This document shows positions 8,480 to 21,009 of a DNA stretch of 62,639 bases, piece after piece (within the stretch, counting starts at the first letter, position 1; the number at the start of each line of letters is the position of its first letter). Below the pieces are notes generated by a model that saw only the letters and a list, made by a program, of their open reading frames with translations, searched no databases and was not told where the DNA came from. A program made the translations under genes and the position numbers. Origin of the DNA: Streptomyces sp. WAC 04229 (GTDB taxonomy: Bacteria > Actinomycetota > Actinomycetes > Streptomycetales > Streptomycetaceae); assembly GCF_003947455.1 (NCBI RefSeq), contig NZ_QHJH01000027.1, positions 1-62,639 of the forward strand, given 5' to 3'.

Positions 8480-8878
8480 ATGGCCACGACACCCGCCGCA
8501 CGTTTCCGCTCCGTCGTCCTCGACTGCCCCGAGCCGCGTGAGCTGGCCCGGTTCTACGCAGAGGTCGGCGGCGGGACGCCCGACGAGGAGGACCCGGACT
8601 GGGTGGTGCTCCACGTGCCCGGCGGTCCGCGGCTGTCCTTCCAGCGGGCCCCCGGCCTCACCCCTCCGGAGTGGCCGCGCTCCGACCGCAACGCCCAGCA
8701 GTTCCACCTCGACTTCGACGGCGGGTCGACCTGGGCCGAGATGGACGCGGCGCACGAGCGGGTGCTCGCCCTGGGCGCCCGGCCGCTGGACCTGGAGGAC
8801 CGGGAGACCAAGGGCTTCATGGTGTACGCCGACCCGGCCGGGCACCCCTTCTGCCTGTGCCGGATCGAGCACCCCTGA
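8480..8878 (+). CDS. VOC (glyoxalase-like) family protein, copy 2
   Basis: This 132-aa paralogue of the preceding gene shares LDCPEPRELARFYAE, QQFHLDFDGGS, LGARPLDLED and YADPAGHPFCLC. The ATG at 8480 follows AGGAGG at 8467-8472. Tandem duplication is evident. The two may form a heterodimer or have diverged for different ligands, which is inference. Its stop lies 12 bases from the end of the convergent pseudo-dipeptidase gene. Confidence 0.85.
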   Translation: MATTPAARFRSVVLDCPEPRELARFYAEVGGGTPDEEDPDWVVLHVPGGPRLSFQRAPGLTPPEWPRSDRNAQQFHLDFDGGSTWAEMDAAHERVLALGARPLDLEDRETKGFMVYADPAGHPFCLCRIEHP

Positions 8879-8890
8879 CCGGCCCGGCGC

Positions 8891-10021
8891 TCAGCCGTCC
8901 AGTTCGGCGATCGTCGCCGTCGACGGCTCCCGGCGCTGCTGCACCGCGCGGGCGGTGAAGGCCGCGCCGCGCAGCACGCGCTGGACGTTGCCCCAGGTCA
9001 GCAGGGCCACGTCCGCCTCGTCCCAGCCACGGCGCAGCAGCTCGGCGATGAGCCGCGGGTAGCAGGAGGCGTCGCCCAGCTCCAGCGGGTGGGCGGCGCC
9101 CGAGTCGTAGGTGCCGGCCAGGCCGACGCTCTCCGGTCCGGCCACCGTGCGGACGTGGTCGAGGTGGTCGGCGACGTCGCGGACGGTCGGGCCGGTCTGC
9201 TCGGCGGTCAGCGGCACCATGCACAGCCCCCCGGCCGCGCCCAGCTCGACCAGCAGGTCGTCGGGCAGGTTGGCGGGGTGCGGGCGCAGGGCCCGGGCGG
9301 CGGAGCGGGTGCACACGGCCGGCGCCTTGGAGACGGCGAAGGTGCGGCGGATGGTCTCGGCGGAGGCGCCGGAGAGGTCGGCGAGCACGCCGAGCCGGTT
9401 CATCTCCCGGACGACCTCCTCGCCGAACCGGGTCAGCCCCGCCTCGCTCGCCCAGCTCACCCCGGACAGCGTCAGCACGCGCAGGCCGAGGGCGTGCAGC
9501 GAACGCAGGATGCCGAGGCAGTCGCCGAGGGCGGGGGCACCCGCGGGACCCGGCACCACGGCGACCCGGCCGCAGTTGCGGGCGTCGATGGCCTGCCCGG
9601 CGTCATAGGCCAGCCGCAGCCCCTCGGGATGGGCCCGCACGACCATCTTGACCAGGTCCAACTGCTCCAGCGTGGCGCCGATCGCGCGGTCACCGTCGAG
9701 GGCCTCGGGCAGGTGCAGCGACCACAGCAGCGCGCCCACGTGGCCCTCGCGCAGCCGCGGCACATCGGTGTCGACGGCGCTCTCGCCCAGCTCCAGGTCG
9801 TACCAGGGCAGGTGCTTGAGCGCCCAGGGCAGCCCGCTGTAGCCGTCGGCGACGGGGTGGGAGGCCAGGACGGCGTGCGCCCGGGTCAGCGGCTCGTCGT
9901 CGGGGTCGGAGACGGGCGTGTACGGCTCCGGCGGGAAGGCCTGCGCGGCGAGCGGCTCGGACAGGTCGCCGAGCCCGCCGGCCTCGGTACCGGTGTGCAG
10001 GTCGTCCTGGAGGTCTGCCAT
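8891..10021 (-). CDS. Membrane-dipeptidase (M19) paralogue lacking all zinc ligands
   Basis: This 376-aa protein has the renal-dipeptidase fold but appears catalytically dead. Compared with the intact paralogue at 11624-12802, the zinc pair HND is YSG here (residues 61-63). The bridging Glu of GAEGG is replaced (GPAGA). The two distal His ligands DLSH and SHSS are DLSG and TRSA, and GGDYDG is AGTYDS. The scaffold is otherwise well kept, including GLPWALK, DHLDHVRTVAG, PRLIAELLRRGWDEADVALLTWGNVQRVL and REPSTATIAELDG. The frame is intact over the full family length, so it is under selection rather than decaying. It may be a regulatory partner or a ligand-binding protein; no function is known to me. 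I chose the ATG at 10021. Confidence 0.85.
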   Translation of the reverse strand: MADLQDDLHTGTEAGGLGDLSEPLAAQAFPPEPYTPVSDPDDEPLTRAHAVLASHPVADGYSGLPWALKHLPWYDLELGESAVDTDVPRLREGHVGALLWSLHLPEALDGDRAIGATLEQLDLVKMVVRAHPEGLRLAYDAGQAIDARNCGRVAVVPGPAGAPALGDCLGILRSLHALGLRVLTLSGVSWASEAGLTRFGEEVVREMNRLGVLADLSGASAETIRRTFAVSKAPAVCTRSAARALRPHPANLPDDLLVELGAAGGLCMVPLTAEQTGPTVRDVADHLDHVRTVAGPESVGLAGTYDSGAAHPLELGDASCYPRLIAELLRRGWDEADVALLTWGNVQRVLRGAAFTARAVQQRREPSTATIAELDG

Positions 10022-10114
10022 GGCGCGCTCCGTACGCTCGTTCGTGAGGTACGGCCACCGTCGCACGGAGCGGAAAGGGCTTCCTGGTGAGCGGGGCGTT
10101 CGGGGGTACGCGGC

Positions 10115-10471
10115 TCAGCCCCCGGCCGCGTCGATCACCTCGTCCAGGGTGTCCCGGGAGCGGAGCAGGTCGGCGATGGTCCGGTCGATGCGGGCGCGCT
10201 CGGCGGTGAGCTCGGCGACCAGCTTCGGCGTCGCCATGGCCGAGGGGCCGCCGTCGCCGTCGCGCATGCACGGCAGCAACTGCGCGATCTTGCTGCTGCA
10301 CAGCCCGGCCGCGTACAGCTCCTGGATGCGGACGACCCGGTCGACGGCCGCCTCCGCGTAATCGCGGTGCCCGCCGGGCGTACGCCCGGCCGCGAGCAGC
10401 CCCTGCGTCTCGTAGTAGCGCAGCGAGCGCTCGCTGACGCCCGTGCGCCGGGCCAGTTCGCCGATCCGCAT
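10115..10471 (-). CDS. MerR family transcriptional regulator
   Basis: This 118-aa regulator starts at the ATG of MRIGELARRTGVSE (10471). Upstream ATGs at 10507 and 10516 are in frame, but they would lie inside the operator. The N-terminal winged helix-turn-helix with RSLRYYETQGLL covers residues 1-70, followed by a coiled-coil dimer helix. Two Cys, in LCSSK and LLPCM, sit where thiol- or metal-sensing family members have theirs. It is divergent from the Old Yellow Enzyme gene, whose promoter contains a MerR-type dyad, so it probably activates that gene in response to an electrophile or oxidant. The inducer is not evident. Confidence 0.87.
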   Translation of the reverse strand: MRIGELARRTGVSERSLRYYETQGLLAAGRTPGGHRDYAEAAVDRVVRIQELYAAGLCSSKIAQLLPCMRDGDGGPSAMATPKLVAELTAERARIDRTIADLLRSRDTLDEVIDAAGG

Positions 10472-10493
10472 CCGCCGTACCCCCCGCTCCGGG

Positions 10494-10526
10494 CTTGATT
10501 CTGACATTGGTGTCAAGTTTTAGCGT
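10494..10526 (+). promoter_or_regulatory. MerR-type promoter/operator for the ene-reductase gene
   Basis: A dyad with arms CTTGA (10494-10498) and TCAAG (10513-10517) lies between a -35 TTGATT (10495-10500) and a -10 TAGCGT (10521-10526). The 20-base spacing is overlong, as in MerR-activated promoters. The -10 is only 6 bases from the ATG at 10533 and no ribosome site is visible, so the mRNA is probably leaderless. Confidence 0.6.
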
Positions 10527-10532
10527 ACGGGC

Positions 10533-13351
<2,819 letters not shown>

Positions 13352-13355
<4 letters not shown>

Positions 13356-14491
13356 TCGGTGATCGTCCCTCTCAGGTAGCCGGCAGCGTGACGGGCGCGC
13401 TCCAGCACGTCGTCGAGGTCGTCGCCGTAGGTGTTCACGTGGCCGACCTTGCGGCCGGGCTTCACGTCCTTGCCGTACATGTGGATCTTCAGCTGGGGGT
13501 CGCGGGCCATGCAGTGCAGGTACGCGGAGTACATGTCCGGGTAGTCGCCGCCGAGGACGTTGACCATCACGGTCCACTTCGCGCGCGGGCGCGGGTCGCC
13601 GAGGGGGAGGTCGAGGACGGCGCGGACGTGGTTGGCGAACTGCGAGGTGATCGCGCCGTCCATCGTCCAGTGGCCGGAGTTGTGCGGGCGCATCGCCAGT
13701 TCGTTGACGAGGACGCGGCCGTCGCGGGTCTGGAACAGCTCGACGGCGAGGTGGCCGACGACGCCGAGTTCCTTGGCGATGCTGAGCGCCATCTCCTCGG
13801 CGTGCAGGGCCAGGTCCTCGTCGAGGCCGGGGGCGGGCGCGATCACGGTGTCGCAGACGCCCTTGACCTGCCGGGACTCGACGACCGGGTAGGCCACCGC
13901 CTGGCCGTGCGGGGAGCGGACCACGTTGGCGGCCAGCTCGCGGACGAAGTCGACCTTCTCCTCCGCCAGCACCGGCACCCCGGCGCGGAAGGGGTCGGCG
14001 GCCTCCTCGACGGAGTCCACCACCCACACGCCCTTGCCGTCGTACCCGCCCCGGACCGTCTTGAGGACGACGGGGAATCCGTCGCCCTCCGCCGCGAAGG
14101 CGGCCACGTCGTCCGGATCGCGCACGATCCGGTGCCGCGGGCAGGGCACGCCGATCGCGTCGAGTCTCGCGCGCATCACGCCCTTGTCCTGGGCGTGCAC
14201 GAGCGCGTCGGGGCCCGGACGGACGGGGATGCCGTCCGCCTCCAGGGCCCTGAGGTGCTCGGTCGGCACGTGCTCGTGATCGAAGGTGATCACGTCACAG
14301 CCGCGCGCGAACTCGCGCAGCGTGTCCAGATCGCGATAGTCGCCGATGACGACTTCGTTCACGACCTGCGCCGCAGAGTCCTGAGGTGTGTCACTGAGAA
14401 GCTTGAACCTGATGCCCAACGGGATGCCCGCCTCGTGTGTCATACGAGCGAGCTGGCCACCGCCGACCATGCCGACTACGGGGAACGTCAC
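13352..14491 (-). CDS. purK: N5-carboxyaminoimidazole ribonucleotide synthase PurK
   Basis: This ATP-grasp enzyme makes N5-CAIR from AIR, bicarbonate and ATP. It has 379 aa with N-terminal [12 protein letters not shown], the ATP-grasp core [17 protein letters not shown] and the metal-binding [17 protein letters not shown]. The start is GTG at 14491. There is no good ribosome site, and a possible -10 TACGCT lies about 6 bases upstream, so a leaderless transcript is possible. It is first in a purK-purE operon and divergent from the GtrA gene. Confidence 0.95.
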
Positions 14492-14657
14492 ACCCCTAGC
14501 GTATCGGCCGCGCGGAGCCCACCTGTTTACCGGCCGTTTCCCGCCCCTCCGGCCGCCCGTTCCCGACCCCCGCCGGTCTCTCGGCAGGAAGATCGCGCGT
14601 CCGGGTGGTTAGCATGAACAGATTGACGCCAACCGAAGGACGGGGGCCTGCACGACC

Positions 14658-15230
14658 ATGGAACGTGGTTCCTCGGGTGCTCACATGGCTCCCCCCGCTC
14701 CGCCCGCGCCCCGCGGCCCGCTGCGGGCGCGGATCGACCGGCTGGTGCGTGAGGTCGTGAAGTTCGGCGCGGTGGGCGGCGCGGGGGTGCTGGTCAACCT
14801 CCTCGTCTTCAACTTCGTGCGGCACGTGACCGACCTCCAGGTGGTGCGGGCCAGCATCGTGGCGACGATCGTCGCGATCGTCTTCAACTACGTGGGCTTC
14901 CGCTACTTCACCTACCGCGACCGCGACAAGGGCCACCGGACCCGCGAGATGTCGCTGTTCCTGCTGTTCAGCGCGGTCGGACTGGTCATCGAGAACGGTG
15001 TGCTCTACACGGCGACGTACGGCTTCGGCTGGGACAGCCCGCTGCAGAGCAACATCTTCAAGTTCCTCGGCATCGGACTCGGCACGCTCTTCCGCTTCTG
15101 GTCGTACCGCACCTGGGTCTTCCGCACGCTGCCCGCCCGTCCGCCGGTGACCGGCGCGGACACCTTCCGGGAGCACGGGCGCCCGGCCCCGGTACCCACC
15201 TCCGACGGCACCCCCGCGGCCCACCGCTGA
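14658..15230 (+). CDS. GtrA family membrane protein
   Basis: This 190-aa protein has four predicted membrane helices (about residues 35-60, 68-88, 100-122 and 130-150), separated by basic loops such as YRDRDKGHRTRE. GtrA-type proteins are linked to translocation of polyprenyl-phosphate sugars in wall glycan assembly. The C-terminal tail (FRTLPARPPVTGAD...) is hydrophilic and Pro-rich. The ATG at 14658 is used; an in-frame ATG at codon 10 is an alternative. It converges on the histidine kinase gene with 7 bases between stops. The glycan partner is not identifiable here. Confidence 0.87.
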   Translation: MERGSSGAHMAPPAPPAPRGPLRARIDRLVREVVKFGAVGGAGVLVNLLVFNFVRHVTDLQVVRASIVATIVAIVFNYVGFRYFTYRDRDKGHRTREMSLFLLFSAVGLVIENGVLYTATYGFGWDSPLQSNIFKFLGIGLGTLFRFWSYRTWVFRTLPARPPVTGADTFREHGRPAPVPTSDGTPAAHR

Positions 15231-15237
15231 GCGCCGG

Positions 15238-16512
15238 CTAGCGCACCGTGCCGCCCGCGTCCCCGGACGACTTCTTCGGGGGCGGGGTGCGGGACAGGAA
15301 GAGTCCGAAGACCGGGGGGCGGCCCTGGAGCAGCTCCAGGCGGCCGCCGTCCGCCTCGGCCAGGTCCCGGGCGACGGCGAGACCGATGCCCGTCGAGTTC
15401 CGGCCGCTGATCGCGCGCTCGAAGATCCGCGCCCCGAGGTCGCCCGGGACGCCGGGGCCCTCGTCGGTGACCTCCACGACCGCCTGGTTGCCGGTCACCC
15501 GGGTCCGCAGGGCCACCGTGCCGCCGCCGTGCATCAGGGAGTTCTCGATCAGCGCGGCCAGCACCTGTGCCACGGCACCCGGCGTGCCCACGGCCGTCAG
15601 GTGCCGCTTGCCCGAGCTGACGATCGCCCGGCCCTCGCTGCGGTAGGCGGGACGCCACTCGGCGATCTGCTGCTGGATGACGTCGTCCAGTTCGAAGGTG
15701 ACGGCGGAGCCGCTGCGCGGGTCGCGCGAGTTGGTCAGCAGCCGGTCCACGACGTCCGTCAGCCGCTCCACCTGCGACAGCGCGATCGTCGCCTCCTCCT
15801 TCACCGTCTCCGGCTCGTCGGTGAGGGTGATCTCCTCCAGCCGCATGGACAGCGCGGTCAGCGGCGTACGCAGTTGGTGGGAGGCGTCGGCGGCCAGGCG
15901 GCGCTCGGCGGTGAGCATCCGGGCGATGCGCTCGGCGGAGGAGTCCAGCACGTCGGCGACCCGGTCCAGCTCGGGGACGCCGTACCGCTTGTGCCGCGGG
16001 CGCGGATCGCCGGAGCCGAGGCGCTCGGCGGTCTCGGCGAGGTCGGTGAGCGGGGAGGCGAGGCGGTTGGCCTGCCGGATCGCCAGCAGCACGGCGGCGA
16101 CCACCGCGAGCAGCGCCACCAGGCCGATGATCAGCAGGGTGCGGCCGACCTCCCGGGTCACCGAGGAACTGGGCTCCTCGACCAGGACGGTCTCGCCCTC
16201 CTCACCGGTGGCCGTGCCCCGCAGCACCTCACCCGTCGGCTTGCTGCCGACCTCGATGACCGGTTCGCCGGGGATGCGGATCACGGCGTACCGCGCGTCC
16301 CGGATCTGCTCCCGCAGGAACCGCGCGTCGACGGAGCCGGTGCCGATCAGCCGGCTGTCCACGATGCTGGCCAGCCGCACCGCCTCCAGGTCGACCCGTT
16401 CCTGCGCGGTGCTGCTGATCGTCCGGGTCTCCACGATCACGAGGGAGACGCCGAAGACGGCGATCACGACGAGCACCACGGCGAGCGTGGACTGGATCAG
16501 TCGGCGGCGCAT
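15238..16512 (-). CDS. Sensor histidine kinase
   Basis: This 424-aa membrane kinase has membrane helices at about residues 5-27 and 124-145 flanking an extracytoplasmic sensor loop of about 95 residues. A HAMP domain spans about 147-200. The phospho-acceptor His212 is in DASHQLRTPLTAL. The catalytic domain has LIENSLMHGGG (N box), DEGPGV (G1) and TGIGLAVARDL (G2). It lies 31 bases downstream of its response regulator in the same operon. The sensor loop has no recognised domain. The C-terminal tail (TPPPKKSSGDAGGTVR) is polar. Confidence 0.93.
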   Translation of the reverse strand: MRRRLIQSTLAVVLVVIAVFGVSLVIVETRTISSTAQERVDLEAVRLASIVDSRLIGTGSVDARFLREQIRDARYAVIRIPGEPVIEVGSKPTGEVLRGTATGEEGETVLVEEPSSSVTREVGRTLLIIGLVALLAVVAAVLLAIRQANRLASPLTDLAETAERLGSGDPRPRHKRYGVPELDRVADVLDSSAERIARMLTAERRLAADASHQLRTPLTALSMRLEEITLTDEPETVKEEATIALSQVERLTDVVDRLLTNSRDPRSGSAVTFELDDVIQQQIAEWRPAYRSEGRAIVSSGKRHLTAVGTPGAVAQVLAALIENSLMHGGGTVALRTRVTGNQAVVEVTDEGPGVPGDLGARIFERAISGRNSTGIGLAVARDLAEADGGRLELLQGRPPVFGLFLSRTPPPKKSSGDAGGTVR

Positions 16513-16543
16513 GTCCTCTTACCCGGGCAGGCCCTGCGGGGGC

Positions 16544-17221
16544 TCAGTTCTTCTCGAAACGGAAACCCACACCGCGCACGGTGGCGATGTAGCGAGGGTT
16601 CGCCGCGTCGTCGCCCAGCTTCTTGCGCAGCCAGGAGATGTGCATGTCCAGGGTCTTGGTCGACGACCACCAGGTGGTGTCCCAGACCTCGCGCATCAGC
16701 TGGTCGCGGGTGACGACCCGGCCCGCGTCGCGCACCAGCACCCGCAGCAGGTCGAACTCCTTGGCGGTGAGCTGGAGCTCCTCCTCGCCCATCCAGGCCC
16801 GGTGCGACTCGACGTCGATCCGCACGCCGTGCGTGGCGGGCGGCTGCGGCGGCTCGACGGCGCCGCGCCGCAGCAGGGCCCGGACCCGGGCGAGCAGCTC
16901 GGCGAGGCGGAAGGGCTTGGTGACGTAGTCGTCGGCGCCCGCGTCCAGACCGACCACGGTGTCCACCTCGTCGGCGCGCGCGGTCAGGATCAGGATCGGT
17001 ACGGCGTGGCCCTCGGAGCGCAGCCGCCGGGCGACCTCCAGACCGTCCATGCCCGGCAGGCCCAGGTCCAGCACGACCAGGTCGATGCCGCCCTGGAGCC
17101 CGGCGTCGAGTGCGGCGGGTCCGTCCTCACGCACCTCGACCTCGTACCCTTCCCGGCGCAGGGCGCGGGCCAGCGGCTCCGAGATGGACGCGTCGTCCTC
17201 GGCGAGCAGTACACGGGTCAT
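16544..17221 (-). CDS. OmpR-family response regulator
   Basis: This is a 225-aa regulator. The receiver domain (1-118) has the acidic pair Asp9/Asp10, the phosphorylation site Asp52 in VLDLGLPGMDG, the Thr in LTARAD and the Lys in DYVTKPF. The C-terminal winged helix (about 130-225) has TAKEFDLLRVL, TRDQLMREVW and RKKLGDDAANPRYIATVRGVGFRF. I chose the ATG at 17221 (MTRVLLAEDD) rather than an upstream ATG that adds 13 unrelated residues. It is first in the operon with the kinase. The target genes are unknown; the adjacent divergent peptide transporter is a candidate. Confidence 0.94.
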   Translation of the reverse strand: MTRVLLAEDDASISEPLARALRREGYEVEVREDGPAALDAGLQGGIDLVVLDLGLPGMDGLEVARRLRSEGHAVPILILTARADEVDTVVGLDAGADDYVTKPFRLAELLARVRALLRRGAVEPPQPPATHGVRIDVESHRAWMGEEELQLTAKEFDLLRVLVRDAGRVVTRDQLMREVWDTTWWSSTKTLDMHISWLRKKLGDDAANPRYIATVRGVGFRFEKN

Positions 17222-17751
17222 GAGCTGATGGTAGACCGCTCGGAGCAACGCCCGGGGCATGATCGCCGCCCGGAACTCTTACCCATGGACAAGCCGGACA
17301 CCCCGGCGCCGAGCGGGTCCACGCACCCCCGGCTCGGCCCTGCGGCTGTGGGATGCCATTCTGGAATGGACCTTCGAATGATCGTTCGCGGTTCCGGAAT
17401 CACCTGTGATCCGTGTCTCAAGTCCTTCCATACCGGGCGGTGTCCTGCCGTATGGTGAATCAGCGCCTGTAGCACCCAGGGGACCTTTGGCGACAGTTCG
17501 ACGCTGAAGGTCTCTTTTGTGTGCGGGCCGACCCCAGGGGCCGGCCTCGAAAGGAATGACCTGTGGCCGGGCCTCGAAGCGTGCGGTGACGCGCGGGGAG
17601 GCGTGGATCCCGGTGGCCGCCGTCCACCGCTCCGTGATCCGGAGCGGAATCCCTCAGGCGTGGGGTGGGCGGGCGAAGGCCGCCGGTGCCGGCCGCCCCC
17701 CACCGGGCGCGCATCGCCTCATGAGCGCGTCCCGACCAGCAAGGATCGACC
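17222..17751. other. 530-base gene-free leader region before the peptide transporter
   Basis: This is one of the longest gene-free stretches. It holds an inverted repeat CCATAC/GTATGG (17428-17433 and 17450-17455). It also holds two near-identical copies of GGCCGG(G)CCTCGAA at about 17540-17552 and 17567-17580, and a T-rich patch at about 17513-17519. An in-frame small reading frame covers part of it, but I see no support for translation. It may carry the two divergent promoters and a structured 5' leader for the transporter. No known riboswitch class is recognised. Confidence 0.5.
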
Positions 17752-19248
17752 ATGGCGTCCAGCCTGACGAAGGACTCGGTCACACCGGGCACCCCCGGCT
17801 CCGAGAAGACCTTCTTCGGCCACCCCCGCGGACTGGCCACACTCTTCATGACCGAGATGTGGGAGCGTTTCTCCTACTACGGCATGAGGGCTCTGCTCCC
17901 GCTGTACCTCGTCGCCCCGGGTGGCCTCGGCCTCAACGCCGGCACAGCGACCGCGATCTACTCGGTGTACCTCTCGCTGGTGTACCTGCTGACCATGCCC
18001 GGCGGCTGGTTCGGCGACCGCGTCTGGGGCCCCCGCAAGACCGTCGCCATCGCCGGCGGCGTGATCATGCTCGGCCACCTCACCCTGGCGCTGCCGTCCT
18101 CCGGCACCTTCTACGCGGGCCTCGGCCTGGTCGCCATAGGCTCGGGTCTGCTGAAGGCCAACATCTCCACGATGGTCGGCCAGCTCTACGACGGCCCCGA
18201 CGACCCGCGCCGCGACGGTGGCTTCACCGTCTTCTACATGGGCATCAACCTCGGTGCCTTCGCGGCGCCGCTGGTCATCGGCACCATCGGTGAGAACGTC
18301 AACTGGCACCTGGGCTTCGCGCTCGCCGCACTCGGCATGGGCCTGGGCGTGATCCAGTTCCTGCTCGGCAGCCGCCACCTGGCGCCCCACTCCAGCGTGG
18401 TCCCCAAGCCGCTGTCCGTCGAGGAGAAGACCTCGACGCTGCGCAAGGCCGCGTTCTGGGCCGCGCTCGCCGTGGTGTTCTACGCGATCGTCGGCTTCTC
18501 CGGTGCCTACACCCTGAACTGGATCCTGGTCCCGCTGACCCTGCTCGGCGTCATCATCCCGGTGCTGGTCCTGACCCGCATCAAGCGCGACAAGTCCCTG
18601 GACCGCGCCGAGCAGTCCAAGATGTCGGCGTACATCTGGTTCTTCGTCGCCGCGGCCGTGTTCTGGATGATCTACGACCAGGGCGGCTCGACGCTGTCGC
18701 TGTTCGCCGACTCCTCGGCCGAGAACAGCGTCCTCGGCTGGGACTTCCCGGTCTCCTGGTACCAGTCGGTCAACCCGGTCATCATCATGGCCCTGGCCCC
18801 GGTCTTCGCCATGCTGTGGCTGGCGCTCGCCCGCCGCGGCAAGGAGCCGAGCACCATCGTGAAGTTCTCGTTCGGCCTGGTCCTGGTCGGAGCGTCCTTC
18901 TTCCTCTTCCTGGCCCCGCTGGCCATCGCGGACGGCGGCCACAAGGCGGCCGCCCTGTGGCTGGTGGCGATCTACTTCGTCCAGACCTGCGGTGAGCTGC
19001 TGCTCTCCCCGGTCGGCCTGTCGGTCACCACGAAGATGGCGCCCGTGAAGTACGCCTCGCAGATGATGGGCGTCTGGTTCCTGGCCGTCACCGCCGGTGA
19101 CGCCACGACCGGCCTGCTCTCCATCGCGGGCGTCGACCTGAACAAGACGGGCATCGTCGCCGCGGAGGCGACCCTCGCGGTCGTCGCCGGCCTGGCGATC
19201 TGGATGTACCGCAAGCGCGTCAAGGAGCTCATGGGCGACGTGCGCTGA
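17752..19248 (+). CDS. POT/PTR family proton-dependent peptide transporter
   Basis: This 498-aa integral membrane protein of the major facilitator superfamily imports di- and tripeptides with protons. The POT signature TEMWERFSYYGMRALLPLY is at about residues 34-52; the ExxERF motif couples proton and peptide. About 14 hydrophobic segments are visible, with the second family block FYMGINLGAFAAPLVIG. The start ATG is at 17752. It is preceded by an unusually long leader and followed by a terminator. With a cytoplasmic dipeptidase gene upstream in the window, imported peptides could be split internally, but the genes are not co-transcribed. Confidence 0.93.
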   Translation: MASSLTKDSVTPGTPGSEKTFFGHPRGLATLFMTEMWERFSYYGMRALLPLYLVAPGGLGLNAGTATAIYSVYLSLVYLLTMPGGWFGDRVWGPRKTVAIAGGVIMLGHLTLALPSSGTFYAGLGLVAIGSGLLKANISTMVGQLYDGPDDPRRDGGFTVFYMGINLGAFAAPLVIGTIGENVNWHLGFALAALGMGLGVIQFLLGSRHLAPHSSVVPKPLSVEEKTSTLRKAAFWAALAVVFYAIVGFSGAYTLNWILVPLTLLGVIIPVLVLTRIKRDKSLDRAEQSKMSAYIWFFVAAAVFWMIYDQGGSTLSLFADSSAENSVLGWDFPVSWYQSVNPVIIMALAPVFAMLWLALARRGKEPSTIVKFSFGLVLVGASFFLFLAPLAIADGGHKAAALWLVAIYFVQTCGELLLSPVGLSVTTKMAPVKYASQMMGVWFLAVTAGDATTGLLSIAGVDLNKTGIVAAEATLAVVAGLAIWMYRKRVKELMGDVR

Positions 19249-19272
19249 GGCTCGCCGGCCGAAGCACTCCTC

Positions 19273-19313
19273 GGAAGGGTCACCGCGTCCCGGGTGGACG
19301 CGGTGGCCCTTCC
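19273..19313 (+). terminator. Terminator of the peptide transporter gene
   Basis: An 18-bp stem (19273-19290 and 19296-19313, one G-U pair) closes on a 5-base loop 24 bases after the stop codon and is followed by GGCTTTCC. Confidence 0.85.
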
Positions 19314-19498
19314 GGCTTTCCGGGGGCCGCCCCGGCCCCCTCCCTCTAGCCCAACCAGGTCTGATCCCCGCCCGCCCCTCCCTCCCCCGGTGCGTCCACG
19401 TGGCCGATGCGAGCCGCACGGACGATGTTGGTGGGCGGCGTGTGCCGCGCCGGTGAAGCGGTGCGGCACCGGACGGGTACGAGAGCGAGGGAGCCGCG

Positions 19499-20965
<1,467 letters not shown>

Positions 20966-21009
20966 CCGGGCAGGGCGAGAGAGCCGGACAGGGCGAGAGA
21001 GGCAGACGC

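Noticed and set aside
17519..17767. Possible small leader peptide upstream of the peptide transporter
   Set aside because: It lacks a ribosome site and runs into the transporter start, and its composition is not protein-like.
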